From the NCBI GenBank assembly GCA_016926755.1, contig JAFGNZ010000370.1:1-46828 (forward strand): a DNA stretch of 46,828 nucleotides, written 5' to 3'. The notes beneath the pieces were generated by a model, which was given only the letters and a program-made list of their open reading frames with translations, searched no databases and was not told the DNA's origin. Of the stretch, positions 25,227 to 34,375 are shown piece after piece (position 1 is the first letter of the stretch; every line of letters starts with the position of its first letter). Made by a program: the position numbers and the translations under genes. Source of the DNA: Myxococcaceae bacterium (GTDB lineage Bacteria > Myxococcota > Myxococcia > Myxococcales > Myxococcaceae).

Positions 25227-26531
25227 ATGCGCCGCGTGAAGCTCGCCTGCTCTGTCGCCGTGCTGCTCCTGCTGCTGGGAGCCCCGCTGCGCGCCGAGGC
25301 CTTCTCGGTGGAGGACCACGAGTCCATCACCGAGGCCGCGGTGGACGCGGCGCTGGGCTCGGGCGAGCGGCCGCTGCTGGCGGCGCACCGTGAGGCGGTG
25401 CTGCATGGCGCCACGGCCGAGGATCTCAACCTGCATGTGAAGTGGACCGGCTTCCACCACTTCTATTTCCCGGAGGGCTCGCTCGAGACGGTGCTGCGCC
25501 AGGCCTCGGACGCCCGGGTGCGCCAGCTGTGGGAGGAGGCGCTGGAGGCCGCTCGGCATGGCGATCTGGAGCGCGCCTTCGATCGCGCGGGGCACCTCGC
25601 CCACCACGTGCAGGACATGGCCTCGCCGCCGCACGTGGTGCCGGTGAGCCACGGCCTGGGTGATCGCTTCGAGGGGTATGGCGTCCGCGCCTCGCTGGCC
25701 CGGGCCGCTGGCCGCGCGGTGATGCCGCTCTCCGGCACCGACGCGCAGCAAGTGCTCGCGCGAGAGACCCTGGCCGCCGTGCGCACCGAGGCCCTGCCCA
25801 CGAGGCATGGGGCGATCCCCTGGAGCGCCTTCTGGGCCGAGCCCGAGGCCCATGGCCCGGGTGTCTTCGGCGACTACGGCACCGAGATCGGCAATGCCTT
25901 CGGCGCGAGCCTCGTGCGCTGGCGCGGCCGTGAGTACGAGGTGGAGCCCGCGAGCTATGCGGCGTTCATGGACGCACGCGTCTCCGGCGCGGTCGCCTAC
26001 ACCCGGGCCTTCCTCGAGTGGGCGAGCGAGCGGTTCCAGGAGGCGGCCTCCTCCGCGGAGCCCGTGGAACTGCGAGGCTTCGAGCCCGCCCCGACGCTGT
26101 CGCTGCAGCTCCTGGGGGGCCTCCACCGGGATCCGCGGGGGACCTGGCCCGTCCTCGGCTTGCGCGCGGCGCTCCCGCTGCCCCGCTCGCTGATGCTGTC
26201 CGTGGATTGGACGCGTGGAGTGGGGAGCACGCAGCCCCCGCTCCGCCCCGGGGGGTGGTCGCTGGCCTTGCTCTCACCGCCGCTGTGGACCGCCCGGCCG
26301 GGGTACGCGCTCGGTCTCGATCTGCGCGCCACCGCAGGCATAGCGCTGTCCGCCTGGGAAGGGCAGCGACGCATCGGCCTGCCGCTCGGGCTGCGCGCCC
26401 ACGCGGCTGGTGGGGGCCCGCTCACCGTCAGTGCGGAGGTGCTCTACCAGGGCTTGAAGCCGCCCGACGCCGCGTGGGCCCATGGGTTCTCTTTCACCCT
26501 GGGCGTGGGGCTGGCCTGGGGGGATTGGTAG
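25227..26531 (+). CDS. Zinc-dependent phospholipase C/S1-P1 nuclease-like protein with barrel-like C-terminus
   Basis: A 434-aa exported protein. The ATG at 25227 gives a signal peptide (MRRVKLACSVAVLLLLLGAPLRAEA) and is preferred to the GTG 27 bp upstream. Mature residues 1-250 are helical with zinc-ligand patterns of the phospholipase C / S1-P1 fold: HHFYFPEG and HLAHHVQDMASPPHVVP, the H...D...P.H signature. The last 150 residues switch to alternating beta strands (LMLSVDWTRGVGSTQ; YALGLDLRATAGIAL) and end in a terminal tryptophan, as outer-membrane barrels do. Likely an envelope lipid-, nucleic acid- or phosphate-ester hydrolase displayed at the outer membrane. The fusion reading is inference. 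Confidence 0.85.
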   Translation: MRRVKLACSVAVLLLLLGAPLRAEAFSVEDHESITEAAVDAALGSGERPLLAAHREAVLHGATAEDLNLHVKWTGFHHFYFPEGSLETVLRQASDARVRQLWEEALEAARHGDLERAFDRAGHLAHHVQDMASPPHVVPVSHGLGDRFEGYGVRASLARAAGRAVMPLSGTDAQQVLARETLAAVRTEALPTRHGAIPWSAFWAEPEAHGPGVFGDYGTEIGNAFGASLVRWRGREYEVEPASYAAFMDARVSGAVAYTRAFLEWASERFQEAASSAEPVELRGFEPAPTLSLQLLGGLHRDPRGTWPVLGLRAALPLPRSLMLSVDWTRGVGSTQPPLRPGGWSLALLSPPLWTARPGYALGLDLRATAGIALSAWEGQRRIGLPLGLRAHAAGGGPLTVSAEVLYQGLKPPDAAWAHGFSFTLGVGLAWGDW

Positions 26532-26590
26532 CCCTCGCCCGAGCGGGTGGTTCCGTGCGGATCCGTTTTCAGGTATTTCCCTGCGCGCCC

Positions 26591-28300
26591 ATGACCCAAC
26601 CCCACTCTCCACGTTCTAGCGCTTGGGGCCGCCCCAGCGTCCTCTCCCTCCTCGGAGTGCTTGTCGCTGGCTCCTTCCTCGCCAGCAACCCTGGCTGCGG
26701 CGACCCGGAGCCGGTGCGCGTCCAGGTCCTGGCCTTCAACGACTTCCACGGCAACATGGAGTCTCCCTCCGGCAGCAGCGGGCGCATCGCGATGCCCACC
26801 GCCGATGGCGGCAGCACGAACGTGAATGCGGGTGGAGCCTCCTTCCTCGCCCACCACATCAACGCGCTGCGCGAGGAGAACCCGGACAACACGGTCGTCG
26901 TCTCGGCCGGAGATCTGATCGGCGCATCGCCGCTGGTGTCCGGCATCTTCCACGACGAGCCCACCATCGAAGTGATGAACATGATGGGGCTGGACATCAA
27001 CGCGGTGGGCAACCACGAGTTCGACGAGGGCGCCACGGAGCTGCTGCGCATGCAGAACGGCGGCTGCCACCCGACGGATGGGTGCCAGGCCAGCACGGGC
27101 TTCACGGGCGCGAAGTTCAAGTTCCTCGCGGCCAACGTGTTCACCAACGTGGCGGCCAAGACGACCCTCTTCCCCTCCTTCGACATCCGCGAGTTCGGGG
27201 GCGTGAAGGTGGCCTTCATTGGAATGACGCTGGAGGGCACCCCGCTGATCGTCGACCCGATTGGCGTGAGGGATCTCACCTTCCAGGACGAGGCGGACAC
27301 CGTCAACGCCCTCATCCCGGAGCTGAGGGCGCAGAAGGTGGAGACCATCGTGGTGGTCATCCACGAGGGTGGCAAGCCGACGGGCGCGTACAATGAGTGC
27401 CCTGGCATCTCCGGTGCCATCGTGGACATCGTCGAGCGGCTCGATGACGCGGTGGACGTGGTCGCCTCCGGCCACACGCACCAGGCGTACAACTGCGTCA
27501 TCGACGGCAAGATCGTCACCAGCGCGGCCAGCTTCGGGCGCCTCATCACGGACATCGACCTGGTGCTGGACCCCGCCACGGGAGACGTGATGGAGGCTAC
27601 GGCGCGCAACGTCATCGTCACGCGCGACACCGCGCACACCGAGGTGGATGCGTTCGTGACGGGGATGGTCACGAGGGCCGCGCCCCTGCGCGACAGGATC
27701 ATCGGCAACACCGCGGGGGACCTGATGGCTCCCGTGCGGCCGCCGCCGGCGGGGACCACGGGTGAGTCCACGCTCGGCAACGCCATCTCCGACGCGATGC
27801 TCGCGGCCACTCGGGACGAGGCGCGGGGCGCGGCCGTGATCGCCCTCCAGAACGCGGGCGGCGTCCGCGCGGACATCAACGCTGGGGACATCTCCTACGG
27901 CGAGGCCTACGCCACCCAGCCCTTCGCCAACAACCTGGTGACGCTGACGCTGACCGGCCAGCAGATCGACACGCTGCTGGAGCAGCAGTTCCAGCCGACC
28001 AGCACCTCCATCCTTCAGCCGTCGCAGGGCTTCTCCTTCTCCTGGAGTGAGTCGGCGCCGAGAGGGGAGAAGGTGGATCCCTCGACCATCATGCTCAACG
28101 GCGTGGTGATCGATCCGACGGCGGAGTACCGGGTCACGGTGAACAACTTCATGGCCAGCGGTGGCGATGGCTACACGGTGTTGACCGAGGGGAAGGACTA
28201 CCTCACGGGTCCGATCGACGTGGACGCGGTCGAGGCCTACCTGCGCGCCAACAGCCCGCTGACGGTGCCCGCGCTGGGCCGCATCAACCTGGCCCCGTAG
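26591..28300 (+). CDS. Exported 5'-nucleotidase/UshA-family metallophosphoesterase
   Basis: A 569-aa periplasmic or surface enzyme that cleaves phosphate from nucleotides or related esters. The signal segment is residues 15-36 with a cysteine at 36, although the NPGC context is a poor lipobox. Two-metal motifs are visible: FNDFHGN (D51, H53), SAGDLIGASP, GNHEFDEG, VVIHEGG and SGHTHQAYN. Two additional cysteine-bearing insertions occur (NGGCHPTDGC; YNECPG). The C-terminal substrate-binding domain begins near residue 370 (ESTLGNAISDAM, GGVRADI) and closes with NNFMASGGDGY. Neighbouring genes also encode exported hydrolases, suggesting phosphate scavenging or prey digestion. Confidence 0.94.
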   Translation: MTQPHSPRSSAWGRPSVLSLLGVLVAGSFLASNPGCGDPEPVRVQVLAFNDFHGNMESPSGSSGRIAMPTADGGSTNVNAGGASFLAHHINALREENPDNTVVVSAGDLIGASPLVSGIFHDEPTIEVMNMMGLDINAVGNHEFDEGATELLRMQNGGCHPTDGCQASTGFTGAKFKFLAANVFTNVAAKTTLFPSFDIREFGGVKVAFIGMTLEGTPLIVDPIGVRDLTFQDEADTVNALIPELRAQKVETIVVVIHEGGKPTGAYNECPGISGAIVDIVERLDDAVDVVASGHTHQAYNCVIDGKIVTSAASFGRLITDIDLVLDPATGDVMEATARNVIVTRDTAHTEVDAFVTGMVTRAAPLRDRIIGNTAGDLMAPVRPPPAGTTGESTLGNAISDAMLAATRDEARGAAVIALQNAGGVRADINAGDISYGEAYATQPFANNLVTLTLTGQQIDTLLEQQFQPTSTSILQPSQGFSFSWSESAPRGEKVDPSTIMLNGVVIDPTAEYRVTVNNFMASGGDGYTVLTEGKDYLTGPIDVDAVEAYLRANSPLTVPALGRINLAP

Positions 28301-28344
28301 TGCCCGCTGCTCCCCCGGTCGCGGGCCGGGGGGCGGTTTCGCCG

Positions 28345-29880
28345 ATGCGCTTTACCCTGCACCGTGGCGTCAGCCTGGCGGTCCTGGCCTCGGCCCGGAC
28401 CGAGGCGGAGCACCACGAGGATCTGGGGTGCAGCATCCAGGGGCCCGCCTCGAGGCCCGTGCGCCGGGCGCACACCGCGCTGAAGCGACAGCTCGCGGCG
28501 CTGGGGCCGGATCGTGCTCTGCGGGAGGCTCGCGCGCTGGTGCGCTGGCTGGAGGAGACGCCCCGCTACGCCGCGCTCTGTGAGGGCAGGAAGCGGCGGG
28601 GAGGGCGGCGTGTGCTGCGGCGCGAGGTGCTGTTCCCCGACGCCCGGCGCCACCTGCCCCGCGTGCTGCACCTGCGCCTGGAGCAGCTCGGGCTCGACTT
28701 TCCCGTAGGCAGGGGAGGGTGGCCGGCGATCTCGGAGCTGTTCGCCATGCTCGCGCGGGGGGCCAGCCGGGCCGAGCTGCGTGCCCTCTCCGCGCACCCT
28801 TCGGTGGCGGAGCTGATCTCCGACATGACGGGGGCAGGGTGGCTCGTGCGCCACGAGGGGCCCGTGGAGGTCCCCGCACCCGGGGCGCTCTTCGCCGGGC
28901 ACAACACGGTCCTCATGGCGGGCCGCGAGGCGCGCGTCCTCGTGGATCCGTACTTCCGCCCCATGAGCGGGATCGATCTGCCCGGCTATGCGCCCATGCA
29001 CCCGCGCGATCTCGGCCCCGTGGACGCGGTGCTGATCACGCACTCGCACGGGGATCACTTCCACCTGGGCTCGCTGCTGCAGCTCCCGCGGGACACGCGC
29101 ATCTTCGTCCCGGCGGTGGAGCGCGAGAGCCTGTTCTCCACCGACTGTGTGCTGCGGCTGATCCAGCTCGGCTTCACGCGCGTGGAGCCGCTGCGCTGGG
29201 GCGAGGAGCGGCAGGTGGGGGACGTCACCCTCCGCGCATTGCCGTTCCATGGGGAGCAGCCGACGGATGAGCGGGGGCTCTACCCGGATCTCTTCAACGA
29301 GGGGAACACGTGGCTGGTGCGCGTGCCGGGCTTCTCGGCGGCCTTCTTCGCCGACTCCGGACATGACGTGCGCGGCGACATGCGCGCCGTCTGCCGCCGC
29401 GTCCGCGAGGAGGGCCCGGTGGACGTGCTGTTCTGCGGCGTGCGCGGCTTCCGGCTCAAGCCCCTGTTCTTCGGGTTCACCACGCTGGATGCGTTCCTCG
29501 TCGACGTGCCCGTGGACGCGCTCACCCGACCCCAGCAGCTCATGGCCGGGCCGGAGGAGGCGCTGGAGTTCGGCGAGCTGCTCGGCGCGCGCTACGTCGT
29601 CCCCTGCGCTGATGGCGGGGCGCCGTGGTACTGGCGCGAGGGGATGGGCCCGCGCTATCCGGGCTATCCCGGCGAGCCCGTGAGTGGCGCCAGCACCCTG
29701 GAGGAGAACCCGGACGCCGATCCCTTTCCGGAGCGGCTGGAGCAGGTTCGCCGGCAGCGGAGGCAGGGCCCGGGGGCGCTGTTGCTCCGGCCCGGAGAGG
29801 GCCTGCGCTGGCGGGGGCGGAAGGCTCCGGAGATCGTCCGCCAGCCAGGGTTCCTCTGGCCGTTCTCCAGGGCAGGCTGA
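28345..29880 (+). CDS. Metallo-beta-lactamase-fold hydrolase
   Basis: A 511-aa cytosolic protein. The ATG at 28345 was chosen; a GTG overlapping the previous stop would add 15 residues. Residues 1-180 are an Arg-rich helical region. The MBL domain follows with HSHGDHFH (H233, H235, D237, H238), a later FHGEQPTDERG and FFADSGHD as metal ligand strands. The pattern is closest to UlaG/NAPE-PLD-type hydrolases rather than true beta-lactamases. The C-terminal region is again basic. Substrate unknown. Confidence 0.87.
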   Translation: MRFTLHRGVSLAVLASARTEAEHHEDLGCSIQGPASRPVRRAHTALKRQLAALGPDRALREARALVRWLEETPRYAALCEGRKRRGGRRVLRREVLFPDARRHLPRVLHLRLEQLGLDFPVGRGGWPAISELFAMLARGASRAELRALSAHPSVAELISDMTGAGWLVRHEGPVEVPAPGALFAGHNTVLMAGREARVLVDPYFRPMSGIDLPGYAPMHPRDLGPVDAVLITHSHGDHFHLGSLLQLPRDTRIFVPAVERESLFSTDCVLRLIQLGFTRVEPLRWGEERQVGDVTLRALPFHGEQPTDERGLYPDLFNEGNTWLVRVPGFSAAFFADSGHDVRGDMRAVCRRVREEGPVDVLFCGVRGFRLKPLFFGFTTLDAFLVDVPVDALTRPQQLMAGPEEALEFGELLGARYVVPCADGGAPWYWREGMGPRYPGYPGEPVSGASTLEENPDADPFPERLEQVRRQRRQGPGALLLRPGEGLRWRGRKAPEIVRQPGFLWPFSRAG

Positions 29881-30058
29881 GCCGCGTCAATCGGCAGATC
29901 TCGTGCCCGCGATGTCGGCCACTGGATTCATCGGGCGGCCAGGTTTCCGGCGGCCAACAGCCCTGGCGCTGGGGATGTACCGGGCCTCGGGATCTTTGTC
30001 TAAGCCCTTCGGCCGAACGCGGGCGCGATGGATCCAGGCCCCCGGCGCAGGAGGCACA

Positions 30059-31498
30059 ATGAGAGCAAGAATGGTAGGCAGTGTCGTATTGGGTGCAGCA
30101 GCGGCAGTCACCCTGGCCTTTAGCGCGGGGGCGCAAGCGCCCACCCAGGGCAAGCCGAAGGGCCAGGTGCCGATGCCTGTCGCCCAGCGGGGGGAGACGA
30201 GCTACATCCCGGTCGCTACCGACACCAACTTCGACGACATCCTCAAGCGTGGCACCGCGGCCAAGCCCAAGATGATGCAGCGCCACCGCGCCCTGCTGCA
30301 GGAGCGCTACACCCTGTCCAACCAGTCGGTGAAGGGTGTCACCATGACGCGCGGCAAGCCGGTGCAGGGCGGCGTGCGGGCGAAGCTGCCCTCGGGCGTC
30401 TCCTGGGATCAGCTGGCGCAGATGGCCCCGGCGGAGATTCGCAAGAAAGGGCTGTGGCCCAAGGGCTTCCTGCCCCTGCCGCACCCCTTCCACGAGGAAG
30501 GCGGGATGGTGTTCCCGACCTTCCACATCCAGGAGATCCGCCGCCAGGAGGGACGTGACCTCGAGCGGTTCGACGTCGAGTTCGATCTCGCTGACCATTT
30601 CCTGCCCGAGTTCCCGCCCGCCATCTTCCTCACCACCCGCCCGGACCTCGGCGACGTGTCGCGGGGCGAGCTGGTGACCACCCAGAACTTCTACCGGCTC
30701 TTCAACGGCATCATCACGCCCAAGCAGCTCAATGGACTGCGGCTGCTGGTGTCGCAGTTTCCCCAGCAGCAGTTCAACATGACCAACGACCGGCGCAGCA
30801 TGAAGCCGAGCGTCGGCGTCGCCTGTTTCGATTGCCACGTCAACGGCCACACCAACGCGTCCACCCACCTGGTGGGTGACATCCGCCCGCAGCCTTTCCG
30901 CAAGCGCATCGACACGCCGAGCCTGCGCGGCGTGAACAACCAGCGCCTCTTCGGCTCCCAGCGCGCGCTCAAGACGGTGGAGGACTTCACCGAGTTCGAG
31001 CAGCGCGCCGCCTACTTCGATGGCGACCCGGTGATCGCGACGAAGAAGGGACAGAACATCCCCGATCGCGGCGGTCAGGTGCACGACATGGCCGAGTTCC
31101 AGGAGATGCTCGACTTCCCCCCCGCCCCGAAGCTGGACGTCTTCGGACGGCTCGTGCCCGCGCTGGCCACCGAGCAGGAGCTGCGCGGAGAGAAGGTCTT
31201 CTTCGGCAGGGGCCGGTGCGCGGAGTGCCACCCGCCGCCGCTCTTCAGCGACAACCTGATGCACGACCTGAAGGTGGAGCGCTTCTACGAGCCGGTGCTC
31301 ATCAACGGCCGGATGGCGGCGATGGATGGGCCCATCAAGTCCTTCCCGCTGCGCGGCATCAAGGAGAGCCCGCCGTACTTCCACGACGACCGGCTGCTCA
31401 CGCTCGACGACACGGTGGAGTTCTTCAACCTGGTGCTGGGCACCCAGCTCACCGACAGCGAGAAGAAGGATCTGGTGGTCTACCTCTACACGCTCTGA
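30059..31498 (+). CDS. Exported di-haem c-type cytochrome, cytochrome c peroxidase/MauG-like
   Basis: A 479-aa exported protein. A perfect AGGAGG precedes the ATG, and the signal peptide is MRARMVGSVVLGAAAAVTLAFSAGA. Two haem c attachment motifs are present: CFDCH (C256, C259, H260) and CAECH (C387, C390, H391), spaced as in di-haem peroxidases and MauG-like proteins. The remainder is largely charged with aromatic-rich segments (VFPTFHIQEIRRQEG). Likely role: periplasmic electron transfer or peroxide/oxidative modification. The long N-terminal region before the first haem is larger than in standard CcpA, so exact activity is uncertain. Confidence 0.88.
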   Translation: MRARMVGSVVLGAAAAVTLAFSAGAQAPTQGKPKGQVPMPVAQRGETSYIPVATDTNFDDILKRGTAAKPKMMQRHRALLQERYTLSNQSVKGVTMTRGKPVQGGVRAKLPSGVSWDQLAQMAPAEIRKKGLWPKGFLPLPHPFHEEGGMVFPTFHIQEIRRQEGRDLERFDVEFDLADHFLPEFPPAIFLTTRPDLGDVSRGELVTTQNFYRLFNGIITPKQLNGLRLLVSQFPQQQFNMTNDRRSMKPSVGVACFDCHVNGHTNASTHLVGDIRPQPFRKRIDTPSLRGVNNQRLFGSQRALKTVEDFTEFEQRAAYFDGDPVIATKKGQNIPDRGGQVHDMAEFQEMLDFPPAPKLDVFGRLVPALATEQELRGEKVFFGRGRCAECHPPPLFSDNLMHDLKVERFYEPVLINGRMAAMDGPIKSFPLRGIKESPPYFHDDRLLTLDDTVEFFNLVLGTQLTDSEKKDLVVYLYTL

Positions 31499-31638
31499 GC
31501 GAGGCCACCCTGGAGGCAGCTCGACTCGAGGCCGCGGGCAACCCCGGAAGCAGATCGTTCCCGCGAGCACCCGCGGGCACCCTCTGTTGGCGGGGCAGGG
31601 CCGCGCCACTGCGCTGCGCGAGTTGCGCTCCTGCCTCC

Positions 31639-32520
31639 TTACTGGGCCTTCCAGGCCTCCCAGCCCTGCGCATCGAGCGTCCGGAACTCCTCCTCGGTGA
31701 GCTTGAGGCTCGCCCCCAGGGTGTTCTCCTCGAGGTGCTTCACCTTGCCGGTGCCGGGAATGGGCAGCATCACCGGGCTGCGCTGGAGCAGCCACGCGAT
31801 GGCCACGGCGGAGGCGGGCACCTCCCGTTGGCGAGCGATCGCCTCGAGCGCGCCGCCCGGCATGGCCAGAGGGCCGGCCGACAGCGGGGGCCATGGGATG
31901 AAGCCGATGCCCTCCTTCTCGCAATAGTCCAGGGCCTCTTCGGCCTGACGGCTCACCAGGTTGTAGAGGTTCTGCACGGTGGCGACCTTGAAGTACTTGC
32001 CGGCCTCCTGGATCTGCTCCACCCCGACGGCGTTCAAGCCGACATGGCGGATCAGCCCCTCGCGCTGCATCTGCGCGATGACGTCGAACTGCTCGTCCTG
32101 CGGGACCTTCCGATCGATCCGGTGCAGCTGCCAGAGATCGAAGCGCTCCAGCCTGAGGCGGCGAAGGCTCATCAGCACGCACTGCCGCAGATACTCGGGC
32201 CGGCCGACCGGCGCCCACCCCTGAGGGCCCTGCCGAGTCATCCCGCCCTTGGTGGTAATGACCAGGCCCTTGGGATACGGCGCCAACGTCTCCCCGAGCA
32301 GCTCCTCGCTGATGAAGGGCCCGTAGGCGTCCGAGGTGTCGATGAAGTTGATCCCGAGCTCCAGGACGCGCCTGAGCACGCGGCGAGCCTCGGCGGGATC
32401 CTCGGGAGGCCCCCAGATTCCCGGCCCGGTGACGCGCATCGCGCCGAAGCCGAGGCGGTTCACCCGAAGTTCTCCGCCGATGACGAACGTGCCGCTTGCA
32501 CCTGCGTCGAGGGTAGGCAT
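31639..32520 (-). CDS. Aldo/keto reductase
   Basis: A 293-aa NAD(P)H-dependent carbonyl oxidoreductase with the (alpha/beta)8 fold. The catalytic tetrad can be read: Asp and Tyr in DTSDAYG, Lys in VITTKGG and His in LWQLHRID. The C-terminal nucleotide-binding segment [16 protein letters not shown] is typical of the YqkF/YghZ-like open-chain family. It converges on the di-haem gene. Substrate not predictable. Confidence 0.93.
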   Translation of the reverse strand: MPTLDAGASGTFVIGGELRVNRLGFGAMRVTGPGIWGPPEDPAEARRVLRRVLELGINFIDTSDAYGPFISEELLGETLAPYPKGLVITTKGGMTRQGPQGWAPVGRPEYLRQCVLMSLRRLRLERFDLWQLHRIDRKVPQDEQFDVIAQMQREGLIRHVGLNAVGVEQIQEAGKYFKVATVQNLYNLVSRQAEEALDYCEKEGIGFIPWPPLSAGPLAMPGGALEAIARQREVPASAVAIAWLLQRSPVMLPIPGTGKVKHLEENTLGASLKLTEEEFRTLDAQGWEAWKAQ

Positions 32521-32779
32521 GCGCTTCTTTCTCTCCTTGCCCCTTCATGGAGCATCCGGCGAGGCCAGCGCGGGAAAGGTAGCACCCCGGGTGACGTGGA
32601 CTGAATGGAAACTCACCGCTCCCCCAAGCGGGGTCGGCATGTCATCGCCACGGCGCTGACATGTCATTGACACATCTGGAGCGGGGTGGGGCGGGGAGGG
32701 CGGGGGCTGTCCCCTCTGTCACGCGGGATGGCTCGGGGATTGCTCAGGGCTCAGGCAGTCAACAACCCTGGAGCAGTCC

Positions 32780-34342
32780 ATGCGAGCGTTTCTCCGTGCA
32801 GTCCTCATGATCCCCAAGCCGTCCGTGAACCCGCGAGCCGCACTCCTGGTCGGTGCGCTCGTCGCTTCTCCGGCGCTCGCGCAGACGGCCTCCGTCAAGA
32901 CCTTTGATCTCGAGCAGGTGGCGCTCAGCCCGGGAGGCCAGCACTCGCTGCTGCTCAGCACCGGCGACATCCTGGCGGAGGGGGACCTCCGCCTCTCCCT
33001 GGCCGCCCAGTACCAGCGCAACCCCCTGGTGTTCGTGCGCGGCGATGTGCGCCAGGGTGCGGTCATCGGCCGCCGCTTCAGCAGCCACCTCGGCCTCGCG
33101 TACGGCCTCACCGACGACGTGGAGCTGGCGCTGCAGCTGCCCGTCATCCTCTCTCAGGCGGGCGATGACCTGTCCTCCCAGGGCTTCTCGCCGATCTCCG
33201 GCACGGTGCTCGGCGCGCCCATGCTGCAGGGCCGCTTCGTGCTGGCGCGCCAGTCGCCCTCGGCGCTGGGTGACATCGGCCTCAATCTGGCCTTGTCGCT
33301 GCCCTTCGGGAGCAACAACGGGCTGTCGCAAGATCCAGGGGCGGGGCTCGCCTTCAACGCCGGACTCGGGTTTGGCCACGACTTCGGGTCGCTGCTCCGG
33401 GTGGGCGCGGAGGCGGGCGCGGTGGTCCGCAGGCGCGAGAGGCTCTCCAACTACACCCCGCGGATCATCGACCAGGTGGGCAGCTACTTCACCCTGGGCG
33501 TCACCGCCACCACGCTGGGCGATGGGTTGCGGGGTGAGGTGAGCGCCCGCGCCCTCGTGGCGGCCACGCAGACGATGAGCGCTGGCGAGGTGCTGGCCGG
33601 CGCCCGCTACCCGCTGCCGAGCAACCTGGAGGTGTTCGCGCTGGCCGGGCCAGGCATCGGCAAGATGCCGGGCAACCCTTCGTTCCGCGCCTTCGCCGGC
33701 CTCGCCTACCGCCCCTTCCCCCAGGATCGCGTGAAGGAGGAGCCCAAGGCCCTGCAGGAGCCCGTGGCCGCCCCCGTCTGTCCTCCCGCGCCGCCGGCCC
33801 CTCAGTGCCCGCCCCCGCCGCCCCCGGACGCCGATCACGACGGCATCCCCGACGCGGAGGACGCCTGCCCGAACGAGGCCGGGGATGCCGCCCACCGCGG
33901 CTGCCCTCCGCCTCCGGAGCCGCCGCCCGCCCCCGCTCCTCCGCCCCCGGCGCCCGTTGAGGACAAGGGCCCGAAGCTCGCCGAGCTCAAGGCGGGCCGC
34001 ATCGAGATCAAGGACCAGGTGCGCTTCGCCACCAGCAAGTCCGAGATCCTGGCCGACTCCTTCCCGCTGCTCGAGGAGGTGGCCAAGATCCTCAAGGAGC
34101 ACCCGGAGCTGGTCCGGCTGCAGATCAGCGGCCACACCGACAACCGCGGCCCGCGCGACTACAACCTCCAGCTCTCGCAGGACCGCGCGGAGGCGGTGCG
34201 CCGCTTCCTCATCGAGCGGGGCGTGGAGCCGGGCCGCCTGGAAGCGAAGGGCTACGGCCCGGATCAGCCCATCGCCAGCAACGATGACGCGGCGGGCCGC
34301 CAGAAGAACCGCCGCACCGAGTTCCATTCCATCAGTGAGTAG
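32780..34342 (+). CDS. OmpA-family outer-membrane protein with thrombospondin type 3 repeat
   Basis: A 520-aa outer-membrane protein. The signal peptide is within residues 10-34 (ending SPALAQ). Residues 35-320 are beta-rich and barrel-like with repeated amphipathic strands (LRLSLAAQYQRNPLVF; DVELALQLPVILSQ). A Pro/Cys-rich linker (about 325-395) contains one thrombospondin type 3 calcium-binding motif (DADHDGIPDAEDACP). The C-terminal OmpA domain (about 404-520) has FATSKSEIL, ISGHTDNRGPRDYN and KGYGPDQPIASN, which bind peptidoglycan. It is followed at 33 bp by the Ig-like MYXO-CTERM gene, probably an operon. Confidence 0.93.
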   Translation: MRAFLRAVLMIPKPSVNPRAALLVGALVASPALAQTASVKTFDLEQVALSPGGQHSLLLSTGDILAEGDLRLSLAAQYQRNPLVFVRGDVRQGAVIGRRFSSHLGLAYGLTDDVELALQLPVILSQAGDDLSSQGFSPISGTVLGAPMLQGRFVLARQSPSALGDIGLNLALSLPFGSNNGLSQDPGAGLAFNAGLGFGHDFGSLLRVGAEAGAVVRRRERLSNYTPRIIDQVGSYFTLGVTATTLGDGLRGEVSARALVAATQTMSAGEVLAGARYPLPSNLEVFALAGPGIGKMPGNPSFRAFAGLAYRPFPQDRVKEEPKALQEPVAAPVCPPAPPAPQCPPPPPPDADHDGIPDAEDACPNEAGDAAHRGCPPPPEPPPAPAPPPPAPVEDKGPKLAELKAGRIEIKDQVRFATSKSEILADSFPLLEEVAKILKEHPELVRLQISGHTDNRGPRDYNLQLSQDRAEAVRRFLIERGVEPGRLEAKGYGPDQPIASNDDAAGRQKNRRTEFHSISE

Positions 34343-34375
34343 CCCCACCCCTTTCCCTCTCACACCCGAAAAGCC

